Part shown: piece by piece, positions 13,898 to 23,768 of the stretch | Numbering within the stretch: position 1 is the stretch's first letter | How the letters are laid out: every line of letters starts with the position of its first letter | Assembly (NCBI GenBank): GCA_907163375.1 | Contig: CAJQUW010006985.1 | Coordinates: 558,001-622,000, forward strand | DNA from: Prostheceraeus crozeri | Lineage: Eukaryota > Platyhelminthes > Polycladida > Euryleptidae | Length of the DNA: 64,000 bases | Direction: 5' to 3' | Notes under the pieces: model-generated | The model's database searches: none | Seen by the model: the letters and a program-made list of their open reading frames with translations, nothing else | What the model was told of the DNA's origin: nothing | Made by a program: the position numbers and the translations under genes

Positions 13898-14338
13898 TGT
13901 AAAACGCGTCTATAAAACTATCCAGGTGCTTTTACAAGGTATTTATTTTCACCAAAGAAAGCCTTATTGAGACGGTTTCTGCAAAATACATGGGCGTATT
14001 ACAAAAAAGTTAAAAATAACGTGCATACAAAAATGACAAATAACTCACCGACTAGTTGGCAGTCCAGTCACGAAAGACAACTCTAAACGTGTGTACTTCA
14101 CTAAGTTACCAAGTGAAGTGAGTATATAACGACAGTTTGAAAAAAGGACCTAGTCATTTACATGTACATTCTATAAATTTTGCGTTACCATTGGGCCATA
14201 GACATCAATCAACGAGAAGAGCAATAAAATGTAACAACGATATCAAAGAGCAATGATATCAAGAGAACGTAGTGTAAAGAGAATCTTGTGTAAAGTCTGT
14301 TAAACATAGCAATATAACGAAGCACATCAATCTTTACA
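13898..14338 (-). repeat. BEL/Pao 5' LTR (for the minus-strand element)
   Basis: 441 bp, the partner of 8478-8918. It would hold the promoter of the element. The sequence between it and the gag region (13358-13897) is the untranslated leader and has no other feature I can name. Confidence 0.92.
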
Positions 14339-14343
14339 ATATA

Positions 14344-14916
14344 TAATATATGAGACGAGATTGACAGAAAAGTAAATCGCAATCATTTTTCGATAATTTT
14401 AAGTATTTCTTTTTCTAGTTCTCTATAAATCAATTTTACTTTTTGATTTGAAGAGTTAAATACTATTTTTGAGAACGATTTTAATAAAACTCAGACAGAC
14501 GCTTCGGATGCAAACATGATCCATCTCAGGGTAAGTAGCTTGTGAAGATTAAACTATTTACATATCATTCATACAAAATTTTTGAATATCAAAATAGCAT
14601 GAAAAAGCTATGTGATAGAAATGAATAAAGTCAACAAAGGAAGTCATGATGAAGTAGCCATGACTTCACCCTTTCATTTCAGTTCAGTCGATCACATTTA
14701 GGCAGACATAAAAGCTTCTGTTCTTTGACGATGGAAGAGAAGACCAGATCTCCATGTCTATGAATTTAAAAAAAATAATAAATCTGATGGTTCCGTGCTG
14801 AAAACAGCTTCAATGCCAGTTCAATATTAGACCGACTCTCATCGTACCAACGCCCTCTACTGTCCCCTCAAACTTTCGAACCTCGTGCATCGTAATGATT
14901 GAGCATAATACAGGCT
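14344..14916. other. No gene recognised
   Basis: Spacer between the BEL/Pao element and the P element. No open frame of note and no repeat match inside the window. Confidence 0.55.
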
Positions 14917-14924
14917 ACATGTGC

Positions 14925-14964
14925 CAGGGATATCTAGACTACGGGATGCGAAGGCTCAATACTG
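14925..14964 (+). repeat. Left terminal inverted repeat of the P element
   Basis: Begins CAGGGATATCTAGACTACGG. It pairs with 17377-17416 on the opposite strand with a few mismatches. Confidence 0.9.
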
Positions 14965-15320
14965 AGTGATCTGAAATCTTACGAGGTGCGGCCTGACATC
15001 CAATTGACATTTTCTAATGTATTTGATATCTAGCGTCATACACCGAGCGTGCGAATTATGTGCAACGACGTCAACTGTCACAGATCTGTGATCAGTCTCA
15101 ATGTTATGCACTCCAAAACTCAATGGGGAAGTTTCTTAAACAATAAATTAGTAAAATGCGTCATCTCTCGAGTTGACTAGAACGCGTTGTCAGCATCACT
15201 GTGATTCACCTCGGAAATGCTGTACACTGCACTGTTGTGTAGACTTTTTCCTGCGCAGCTATCGATTACTACACGAGTTTATTATGTTAGACCAAAACAA
15301 CATCGCCTCAGATTGAACAT

Positions 15321-17113
15321 ATGGGTTGGAAATGCTGTGTGCCTCTGTATCGCTCGGGCTATAAGACCAATATACATGTACAAGAAAAGGTTTCTTGCTA
15401 TGCTTTTCCGACGGATAATGATCAAAAAATTAAGTGGTTACGTTCAATCAAACGTGCTGACCTGGATAAATTTGGCATTAAGCATGATTATGTACCAACG
15501 GAATCATCTCGTGTCTGCTCTCGTCACTTCTGTTGGAAGGATTTTATTCGCGAAAGCTGTGATACAAACGTCACAAGGTTATCGAAGCGTCATCGATCTG
15601 AATTGGAAATTCTTCAGTTTAAACTCGCAATTCCTTCTATTTTTGAAGATTATCCCACTTCATCACAACCAACGACATCTACAGAAAGTGCACAACGGCA
15701 TAATCCTCCAACAGCATCTTCACGATTTCAGAGACAAATTAAGCTGACCACCTGAAAGATATCGAAGAGAATTTTTTCTTGTCTGACCGACTGGATGGGT
15801 TTGACAGTCTATGTCAACGACTTCCTAGTATATCCCTGCCATCAGATTTTTCATTTTATCAAAAATCCGATTGTGTACTATTCCTCTATATTCCAGCTGA
15901 ATCTTTCGACCGCGGAGGTACTCCAGGGATTCAATGTTTTGTGCGGATTTTTAGAGACATGACTTTCGATTGCTTCAATGGTGGCTGCAGATTGAATTCC
16001 AGCTTGTCAAAGATATAATTTCTTCAGAAACAGAGATAGCCAACGTACTCGCCACAATAAAATCGTTTTCATCATCGAATAATGATAGTGACGTGAATAT
16101 TCTTATTGAAATTGCGCGAAATTCATTACAACAGTGTCTGGTACAACTCCAGGACGAAAATCCTGATTTCATTGGATTAAATCCTGATTTCATTCAAAGT
16201 CAGTACATGCACGGCGTTACTCACCGAGCCTTACTTTGATTTTTTTTGTGGAGTCTTCGTTGTACAAACGGCTGCGTCAATTATTTTGTCTTCCAACTCA
16301 AAAGTGGCTTCAAAACATGTCTTCCGGTACTACGGTATATCCATTCCTACTTGATCGAGAATACATCAAATCACGTGTAGCTGCATTTCAAGATGTTGAA
16401 AAGGTCGTTCTACTGATGATCGACGAGGTCTACTATGTAGCGAGTCGAGTAGAATTATCAAAAGGTGCTGTTCAAACTACTGTTCTATCGGATCGCGATA
16501 CTCAAAATGACTTTGAGCACACCTGGCTTGCAGCACGACTCAATTGCGTTTGCATGACGACTCAATTGATGAGGTATCCATTGCACGTCGAAATGTGATT
16601 TTCTATGTTGCAGGATACATTGGCAGATCGATCAGTCGACTGCATCACTGTGAAGCTTGTAAGTTGCTTCTTCTTGAGCCCTCCCGTAGAATCGACATCT
16701 GATAATGAGAGTCATGCAGATAATGAGCTCGAAACTTTTATTTCCTTGGCAGATAGAGGCGGTCTTTCTTACCCATCTGAACTGAATTTTATAATTTGTA
16801 TGATTTCTTATGTTTTGTACCTCGAGATCATCGAAGACAGGGATATTTTCACAAAATTTCTTTCTTGTGGTGATCAGAAGAATGCGTTTATTCATTCAGT
16901 TGCAAACGTCGTGCAACATCATGACATGTTCAATCATTTGTATGATATTTCATGTCCACGAGGACATAAGATTTTTGATGTGATAAACGATGTAAACTGT
17001 TCAACTGTTTCATGAAAAACCTGATCAAGAAATTGCATCCTGCAAGAGGTGAACCTGTAGTTAATTCATCTCAAACACGGAAGTTAAAGAAATTATCTTC
17101 CAATAAAAAGTAA
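15321..17113 (+). pseudogene. THAP-domain P-element transposase, decayed
   Basis: The first frame (15321-15755) encodes an N-terminal THAP DNA-binding domain: CCVPLY at residues 5-10, FP at 29-30, W39, VCSRHF with C66 and H69, and the AVPTIF-like AIPSIF at 103-108. The zinc ligand expected near residue 10 is Tyr (TAT where TGT is expected), so the finger is probably impaired. A frameshift near 15740 leads to DHLKDIEENFFLSDRLDGF (coiled-coil-like), followed by YIPAESFDRGG. From 16236 comes a catalytic-domain start, LFCLPTQKWLQ then VVLLMIDEVYYVA, the DE-containing block of P/THAP9 transposases. A large internal stretch is missing after about 16530. The C-terminal part resumes near 16600 as FYVAGYIGRSISRLHHCEAC and DRGGLSYPSE. 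A last frameshift near 16990 precedes FNCFMKNLIKKLHPARGEP, ending at TAA 17111-17113. At least four breaks, so it is not functional. Confidence 0.88.
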
Positions 17114-17376
17114 TTATGAATGTCTGAAAGATATTTTTCCTAATTTCAGGGATATCTGCCTCATTTATTGGTAAAAACATTAAAAGAATATCGTAGCCGA
17201 GCTCAGGCTGCATATCTTAGGCTGTGTTTTTAAGGCTTATTTGATAAAAGCAAAATCCGAAATATTGTAGATAAACGCTTTAAAGCCCGTGTAATGTATA
17301 GTACGCTATTTAATGAAATGCAAATTTTTCGGTTACAGAAGTCTACTTATTAAAGTTAGGCCGCAGGATGTAAGTA

Positions 17377-17416
17377 GTATTCTTAGCCTTCATATCCCGT
17401 ACTTTAGATATCCCTG
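17377..17416 (-). repeat. Right terminal inverted repeat of the P element
   Basis: Ends ...TAGATATCCCTG. Inverted partner of 14925-14964. Confidence 0.9.
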
Positions 17417-17424
17417 ACATGTAC

Positions 17425-19285
17425 AAAGTAAATATTAAGTCCAATCACGTGATAATTATACTCTGTTGGCGTCAAGATGCACATGCAGAATGCATATGTT
17501 TCGCTTATCATGAACATTTGGAGCAAACATGAAAGGCCAATATGCAATATCGTTAAGCCTATATGACGAAATTCATCTAAATTAAATTTAAACACATCAG
17601 GATATTCCTGGTATGCCCTGCGCAATGAAAAGGTTAGTTGCTCTTTTCAATCAATTGATTGAATTGATATTCGCGAGCAATCAATTATAATTTATAATTA
17701 AAATTGGTTTTGCTGAATTATCAATCAATAAGAACACAAGATTTTTAACAATCCCGCTTGATTTCTTGCTATAAAAAACATGACACATTTGCAATGAATG
17801 CATGGCTGAAGAATCCACAGAAAACTGTGCAGCAATTGGAAACTTGCAGCCGATGGCCTTTTGGAGTGATATTTCGGAATTAGTAATCGTGCATGAACCA
17901 CTAACTATTTGGTGGATACGTACTCTCGCTTTGCATCCTGATGCCTAAGACAGATAGGTTTAATACAGGCTACCATGGGACTAGCGAGCTATTGAGAGCG
18001 CAAACCATTATATCCAGATATCTACAATCTCAATGCAAGCTTCCGCATGATCGAGTGTTTTGCTGGATTAGTCCGTCAGTCGATATTAGAGAGGAGTAAA
18101 ATCATACTGCAAGCCTACAGTGGACCTAATTTAAACAAGATTGTGTTCAACCTTATCAAACAGAAATTTCTTTGTAAGCAAACAATTTAGTGTAACTGGA
18201 TCAGTTAATCAATTAATCAATAAATATTTGGCATCAATAAAATTGAACTTCAACTACTTTTGATGATCCTTTGCATGGGTGATTAAAACTGAGCGAGATT
18301 CTCAGGCCGTCCATTCCAGCATTCCACTTGATGGGCAAATTAATAGATCAATTCCAGGTCGGACAGATGCAGTTTTAATTCACATGAACTTCCATGTAAA
18401 TTATTGATAAATATATTCTAACCTTTTATTAACGTTTTCGATATACCACTGCCATTAATTTGTAGACGTGTAATTGTGTAAATCATCGTAATGTTGTCAA
18501 TTGAGTTTGGCCTTCATGTATACACAGGTTTGCTATCAGTTTTGCAATAGTGCATAAGTAACATGATATTATCAATTATCAAACAATGTTGTTGAAGTGT
18601 TAATTTGACGTAAACAAACTCGTGATCATCATTATATTGGCAGTGAACTAGTAGCATTTTGATAAGAATAATTCAAGGATATACCACTATCCACGAATGC
18701 GCAATTATTCTTGAAGTACTTTAAATCACCTCGATTTGTATTTAGAGACTGGTTGAATATTCAACATAGGATTTATCAGTGAGTTTTCTGAATGAGTCAA
18801 TGTAATGCAGACTAATAGTAATGGCATGAAAACCTACTGAATTTTTAATGAATTTTAGTGAGGAATTGTAGGTTAAATTTGATTTGCTTTTGAAACTTAT
18901 TTGGGTTTATATTTACTGGCGTTATAAATGTGATATTGCCAAAATGCAATATTATGGACACAGCGCAAGGTAGACTATCAAATTGTCTTGTCATTGATTT
19001 AACTAGAAGCAGTCCGGTCCGCAGCGCGAGTTTCTGCAACCAACAATGCAGAAAACAAGACTTTCAGTGAATTATGCACACCCAATCATGAAATAGTCTA
19101 CTCAGACGGTGATGATAAATTATTGCAATTGATTGATTGCTTACAGCCGAAATTAGAACTAAATGATTGCTTGCCCAAAATTGTTGCAATCAATTTTTGG
19201 CAACCCCTATTTACTATTATGAATCTGCGCGTATGACGAATTCTCTTCGGTTCCTTTTCTGGCCACAGAGGATTAAAGAATGCGC
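17425..19285. other. No gene recognised
   Basis: AT-rich, with ATTGATTGA/TCAATCAAT-like runs near 17640-17740 and 18200-18240. No open frame above 73 codons and no repeat match elsewhere in the window. Confidence 0.55.
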
Positions 19286-19470
19286 TCATGCATCTCTGTC
19301 TATGAAAAAAACAGTCATAACAAGCATCATGTCGGCCAACTCAACATTTTAGCCAAATCTAGTCACAATGAACCACATTCTCGCATGCATGATGCACAAC
19401 CTAATAGAACCATGATCAGATCACATACATGTACACATGATAGAGAATGACCTGAAGCATAGAAACAGAC
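19286..19470 (+). repeat. Foldback MITE (family M1), central fragment
   Basis: It matches the middle of the complete copies at 34748 and 45638: CTGTCTATGAA, ATGTCGGC, AATGAACCACATTCTCGCAT and GAATGACCTGAAG in the same order. It is older and more diverged than the complete copies. The right arm of apparently the same copy resumes at 21108, beyond an R2 copy and a hAT-type element. Confidence 0.7.
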
Positions 19471-19578
19471 TAAATCCAGCATATAACAGAGATTCTATGA
19501 ATAAGGCATTCTCAAAGAGTAAGCATAGCATCTCAATATTAATTGCCCCCCCCCCAATGTGCACGCAGTTTCGATCTT

Positions 19579-20090
19579 ACTGAATGAACTTGAGTTGAGA
19601 CCCACTAGGCCTACAACATGTGTGATATGCAAAATTTTACACTTTTGGGGAAATTTACACAGATTTGACTGATCATGATAGCAATACAGAAAGAAGAATA
19701 GTATTTTACAAAGTCATGGTAACTTTGGAGAGGTTATGTCTGCTAAGCACAATGAGATCTCAACTTTTCCATGAAGACCTGTATTATAATGCGGTTCCTG
19801 AAATTTCCTTGATTATCAGCTTGATTTTCGCTCAGTTATGGTACCTGATGCCAAGTGTTCTTTCTTTTTGATACGTAATAAGTTTCACACTATTTATATA
19901 GTTGGTCCACGTCGCTATTATATAAACACAGGAATAATCTGAAAAAATTAGCCATTTATAAAGTGATCAAATCGTATCTTATGTTCCTCAGGAGCGTAAT
20001 CTACACAAAAAGCTGATTCTTTTGATATAGAAATTTTCGCTGTATGCTGACATTGCTTTGAGTCGACACTCTACCTTCTATACACTGAAT
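19579..20090 (+). repeat. Repeat family R2, copy
   Basis: Similar over its length to 32010-32545: TGAGTTGAGACCCA, GATCATGATAGCAATACAGA, GAGATCTCAACTTTTC, ATTATAATGCGGTTC and the end TTGAGTCGACACTCTACC. An open frame of 68 codons in it is not conserved in the other copies, so I do not treat it as coding. Confidence 0.8.
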
Positions 20091-20322
20091 ACACTTGAAA
20101 CAGGGATGCGGAGTCCTATCATTTTGATAGGACTCCGACCCCGAGTTGCAAGTATATGTAGCCTAGTTTTTTGAAAAGACTGGTAATCTGCATCATAGAT
20201 CACTATAGGCTTATCTGAACCTGTCTTTAGTGATCATTGCTGTATCAATTATTATCAATCATTTTCGATGAAAGTTTATCAAATGTCGCTTTAAGTTGGA
20301 TGCATGCGACTCTGCTCCTCCC

Positions 20323-20609
20323 GGCACTACTGCAGTTTAGTGCACCCTCTATGAAAGAGACGGAAACGCGCCTACTGCAGTTTAGTGCACCCTAAAACAA
20401 CGGCGCATTCTCCCGCAAACGATGACTACGCACATTACACCGAAGCGCGCGCTCGGTGTAATGTGCGAAGACGAAGACGAAGACACACGAAGACACAAAG
20501 ACATTCATTTACTGTATAACTATAGGGAAGAACGAACGGCATTCATTCTGTTGATTAAATCATGTTGTTCTCACATGCATTTTAGGGTGCACTAAACTGC
20601 AGTAGTGCC
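20323..20609. mobile_element. Nested 287-bp MITE with perfect 26-bp ends and 8-bp duplication
   Basis: The left end begins GGCACTACTGCAGTTTAGTG and its 26 bp (20323-20348) are the exact reverse complement of the right end (20584-20609). Both sides carry the identical 8-bp sequence CTCCTCCC (20315-20322 and 20610-20617). A second copy of most of the left end lies inside, in direct orientation (CTACTGCAGTTTAGTGCACC, about 20371-20390). A perfect hairpin lies at 20429-20467. No protein is encoded. The 8-bp duplication fits hAT, P or Merlin type transposases; the end sequence does not decide between them. Confidence 0.9.
20429..20467. repeat. Perfect 15-bp hairpin with GC-only core
   Basis: CGCACATTACACCGA (20429-20443) and its exact reverse complement (20453-20467) flank AGCGCGCGC. 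It sits near the middle of the nested MITE. Confidence 0.9.
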
Positions 20610-21107
20610 CTCCTCCCATCTTGTTGTGTGCTTCACACGGTTTTTCTCCAGTCTCTACCAGGCAGGAAAATCCCCATCCTTCTTCAAAAAATATGAGTGC
20701 ACTTTCGATTTTAATATGCGCTTTGGAGGAGAAATCACACACGATTAACGTGAGGGCAAGAGGACAATGTTCTCAAACAAACTGGCATTTCATTTTTGTC
20801 TCTGATGTGACCTTTGGTGCGTAGGTGTGATCGAGGCTAGGAAGGCTGTCTTCTCTACTAAATCACCGAGTGAAAAGACAATCCCTTTTTACTATCACGG
20901 TTAATTCCCTCAACTGTTACAAGCTTTGCATGCAGCAGTGTCTCTGGACTTTTGTTTTACGGAGAAAGTTGACATCAAGACAGTGACAGCTAAGCACGAG
21001 GATAAATTATTTGTCTGTAATATATTTCGAGTCTAGTTATAGGCCGGAGTTCGACTCCGACTCCAGCAAAAATGATAGGACTCCGGGACTCCGACTCCGC
21101 ATCCCTG

Positions 21108-21338
21108 CTTGAAGACATTCTTGCTTCTCATTAACGTCTTCAGGTCACTTTCCACTGAAATCTTCAGTCTTTTCCCATTGGATTTACATGTGCTTTTCTT
21201 TGAATCTGTCTGACAAGAAGAGGAACCGGGTAGAACTTGGCAGACACCCAGATTCGCAGCAGCCGTAGGGTACACATCATTCTGTGAAAGTCTCATTTTC
21301 CGGCCATTCAATGCAGAAACTCGTTCTTGCAGTCAGAC
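21108..21338 (+). repeat. Foldback MITE (family M1), right arm fragment
   Basis: Matches the right arms of the complete copies: CCCATTGGATTTACATGTG, TCTGACAAGAAGAGGAAC, ACATCATTCTGTGAAAG and a degraded end CAGAAACTCG...CAGTCAGACT. With 19286-19470 it probably represents one old copy split by later insertions. Confidence 0.75.
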
Positions 21339-22705
21339 TGAAGGAAAGCTTTGCATCTTGTAATGCTAATGAAATTGTGCAACCTGTTAATTAACTACCA
21401 TCGCCATGGAGCAAAGCAGCCATATTAGCGACAAGCACACTAATATGTACGAACTTTTGGTGACTAAAAAGTCATTGACATTTTTTCTGAAATCAACATA
21501 AAACTGTGTCTGTGGACATGTGCGACATTTTTAAGCCGATAGATTATCAATTTGGACCTTGTTACATTAAACGTATGTATTACACGTCCACTTATGTGCA
21601 ATTTAAGCGATTATTTTTTCCCGAAGAATTTCTGAACGATTACATAATTGTCACCAAAGGAAATGCGAAGTGCCAAAATTGATTCCTGTAATTGTCTTGA
21701 AATTATCTACATTTGAATGCCTGATAATATCAAGAACAGAGGGAGGCAAAACAACCGTTTCATGACTTAATCGCTCGCCCTTTCGACCGACTCTATATAT
21801 GCGATTACGTCAAAGAACAAGAAAAGGACATTATATACAAAGTCAAGGGGAGTGAAGTGAAATCAACGCCATGGAAGGGCAAGTGTCATCAGTGTTTGTT
21901 TTTGAACACATAGTACTGAACGGATCTGGTAAATAAACAGTGCTTCCAGTTATGGTAGTAACATTGAATGCCGTGCCTTCATAATCTTTGTGAAATATTC
22001 CGGGTTTGGTCTGCTGTTGTAAATGATCGGCAGCCAATCACGTGCCTTGTCACAGCACTGCTTGGTTCAGCAGACGATCTTGGTCTTTCTTTGTATCGCC
22101 CATGCAGGAAGGTGGGCGATACCTTGGGAAGATGGAAGGTGGAAAGGTGGACATTTCTTACTGAAATATATATTGTAACTGTTCATATATGAAATTAATG
22201 CAGTAGATAAATATTCAATATTGGTAGCAATAACAATTTGAGTATTCAAAACCATCATAGCGATAAATCAGAGAATTTCGATACTCTTTCCAGCTACATG
22301 CTGCCCACATTGATAGAGAACAGTGCTGAATGTTGGAAGTTTGATTTTATGTGCAATTACATGTATAATGGAGTTTAATAAAATTGAATAATTTGCCATT
22401 GCAATGAATTACATTTATGGAGGTTTCTAATTTGTAACTGCAGCTAATTAGACTTCGTGTAGCAATTAAAGTGATTTTGTTATGTGTTTATAACACTCAA
22501 TCGTTGCATAAAAGTGGGCTGAATTCTACTGCTCTTGTCCTTGTCATTCTTAAATTGAAAAATAAGCTCTCTCATGAAGCTACTGTATATAAGTGTGTTT
22601 TGGACCAAACTAACAGCTCAATGAGCAGCTGAACAGTATTATAATGAGTGGCCTTGAGTGGCCTCTCCAAGTAAATGACTGAATAGGATGAATATCGCAA
22701 ATTGT
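21339..22705. other. No gene recognised
   Basis: A short imperfect repeat GGAAGGTGG / GGAAGATGGAAGG lies near 22105-22150. Open frames are 74 codons or fewer and unrecognised. Confidence 0.5.
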
Positions 22706-22710
22706 AAAAA
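22706..22710 (-). terminator. RNA polymerase III terminator of tRNA-Val copy 1
   Basis: TTTTT on the minus strand, 3 bp past the discriminator base of the tRNA gene ending at 22714. Confidence 0.8.
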
Positions 22711-22713
22711 TGG

Positions 22714-22786
22714 TGGTCTGGCCCGGGTTCGAACCGGGGACCTCCTGTGTGTGAGACAGGCGTGATAACCACTACACTACCAGACC
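22714..22786 (-). tRNA. tRNA-Val (anticodon CAC), copy 1
   Basis: This 73-nt gene decodes GUG valine codons. On the minus strand it starts GGTCTGGTAGTGTAGTGGTT. The acceptor stem GGTCTGG pairs with CCAGACC and the discriminator is A. The anticodon arm is CCTGT-CTCACAC-ACAGG, giving anticodon CAC. The T arm CCCGG-TTCGAAC-CCGGG contains the B box GGTTCGAACCC, and the A box is TAGTGTAGTGG. No intron and no encoded CCA, as usual for eukaryotes. It is identical to copy 2, 466 bp away on the same strand, and shares two upstream motifs with it at the same spacing. It should be functional. Confidence 0.97.
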
Positions 22787-22803
22787 ATACTGTAATCCGA
22801 CTA

Positions 22804-22830
22804 TCAATAGGTTTATGACGATTGACTCAT
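22804..22830 (-). promoter_or_regulatory. Conserved 5' flank of tRNA-Val copy 1
   Basis: On the tRNA strand, ATGAGTCAAT and then CTATTGA lie 35 and 18 bp upstream of the mature 5' end. Both recur at exactly the same distances before copy 2. This may be a polymerase III upstream element or just the remains of a recent duplication. Confidence 0.45.
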
Positions 22831-23172
22831 AGCGATTAATTGAATCACTTCAATTAGTGTTGCATTATTGAACAGATTTTGATTATTGTGGATTACCCAG
22901 CAGATTGGTTGCATTATTATATAGCCATTTCCAAGCGCTGATTTAGACGGTCGGTTTGTGAATGTAATTGCGAACAACTATTTAGAATTCTTAGTGTCTA
23001 TAATGAACGTAACTTTTGCTTCTCTTTCAAAGCAGGTTAGAAATATCTGTCATCAATCTTAAAAGGGTGTTGTTGATTAGTCTTTATTAAATCAGAGAGC
23101 GAGGTAGAAATATTATCGGGAGGTGGGGATGCTTGGTCGGTTGTGTGCAACACAAAAAATCTGTTCACTTTC

Positions 23173-23176
23173 AAAA
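23173..23176 (-). terminator. RNA polymerase III terminator of tRNA-Val copy 2
   Basis: TTTT on the minus strand, 3 bp past the discriminator base. Confidence 0.7.
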
Positions 23177-23179
23177 TGG

Positions 23180-23252
23180 TGGTCTGGCCCGGGTTCGAAC
23201 CGGGGACCTCCTGTGTGTGAGACAGGCGTGATAACCACTACACTACCAGACC
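23180..23252 (-). tRNA. tRNA-Val (anticodon CAC), copy 2
   Basis: All 73 positions are identical to copy 1: the same cloverleaf, anticodon CAC, intact A and B boxes, A discriminator and no intron. It lies 393 bp from copy 1 in the same orientation. Three bases past the 3' end is CCA followed by a T run, as in copy 1. The shared 5' motifs and 3' context suggest both arose by duplication of a short segment and were then kept under selection. Expected to be functional. Confidence 0.97.
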
Positions 23253-23269
23253 TGACGACTTGGTTAGCG

Positions 23270-23296
23270 TCAATAGAAACGTATTCATTGACTCAT
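23270..23296 (-). promoter_or_regulatory. Conserved 5' flank of tRNA-Val copy 2
   Basis: ATGAGTCAAT and CTATTGA at the same offsets (35 and 18 bp) as before copy 1, while the bases between them differ. That pattern is better explained by constraint than by pure recency, but the sample is two. Confidence 0.45.
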
Positions 23297-23768
23297 GAAT
23301 TGCAAATCATTCCGTCATTCAATTAGTGCATGCAGGTTGTGATTGAGATAATGATTGCTTGGTTAAGTGCCAATTGAATCAGTTTAACTTCGATCAGCAT
23401 GTTCTATTTACTCACACATTTCGCAACACTAAATAGTGATAAGGCTAATAAATAATCAAATATTCTACAGATAAAGTATATTGCAAAAGATAGATTGAGG
23501 GCAGCACATTACTCAAAACCTATCTTGAGGGAGGAGCAGTGACGAAAACTCCCCCAACTGATTCTCGGCTGGCATTCAGAGTTTCAGACTGTCAATCGCC
23601 ATAAACGTCTGAATCAAAGTCTGACACCGCCTATGGCCCTACACAGTCTTGTGAGGCATGCGCGTTAATCGAAATCCTTTCAATATGTTGTCTTCGCTAA
23701 GCATCAGTGAATAATAACATGATCGCGCTGTTAATAATGATGAACATACTGAAACACATAAGCAAGTC

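Larger units (their letters stand above)
8478..14338 (-). mobile_element. BEL/Pao LTR retrotransposon, recent but broken
   Basis: The element runs on the minus strand between two 441-bp direct LTRs with TGTAA...TTACA ends, flanked by the 5-bp duplication ATATA (8473-8477 and 14339-14343), as expected for this superfamily. A purine-rich tract, GTGGGGCCGGGGG on the minus strand, abuts the 3' LTR at about 8919-8931. The coding part shows a BEL/Pao gag, zinc knuckle, aspartic protease, reverse transcriptase, RNase H-like part and integrase zinc region. The coding region is interrupted in about five places, so the copy is dead. LTR identity of about 99% marks a young insertion. It lies about 0.6 kb from the P element on its right. 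Confidence 0.93.
14925..17416 (+). mobile_element. P-element-type DNA transposon with THAP transposase remnant
   Basis: The two ends are inverted repeats beginning CAGGGATATCTA. Over the outer 40 bp, left 14925-14964 and right 17377-17416 agree at most positions (shared TACGGGAT and GAAGGCT blocks). Similarity returns at an inner GCGGCCT block about 65 bp from each end. The flanks carry an 8-bp duplication, ACATGTGC at 14917-14924 and ACATGTAC at 17417-17424 (7 of 8 identical), the length P-element transposases produce. The interior encodes a decayed THAP/P transposase on the plus strand. At 2492 bp it is shorter than complete P-type elements, which fits an internal deletion in the transposase gene. 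Structure and protein content agree, so I regard the class as firm. Confidence 0.93.
20101..21107. mobile_element. hAT-type non-autonomous DNA transposon with a nested insertion
   Basis: The ends are CAGGGATGCGGAGTC and GACTCCGCATCCCTG, a perfect 15-bp inverted pair, followed inward by GACTCCG-rich repeats (ATGATAGGACTCC near the right end mirrors GGAGTCCTATCATT near the left). The flanks read CTTGAAA (20094-20100) and CTTGAAG (21108-21114), one base short of the 8-bp duplication expected of hAT. No transposase frame. A separate 287-bp element (20323-20609) sits inside it, so the original length was about 710 bp. Confidence 0.82.

Noticed and set aside
23123-23326. 67-codon frame across tRNA-Val copy 2
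   Set aside because: It is the translation of the tRNA gene on the opposite strand.
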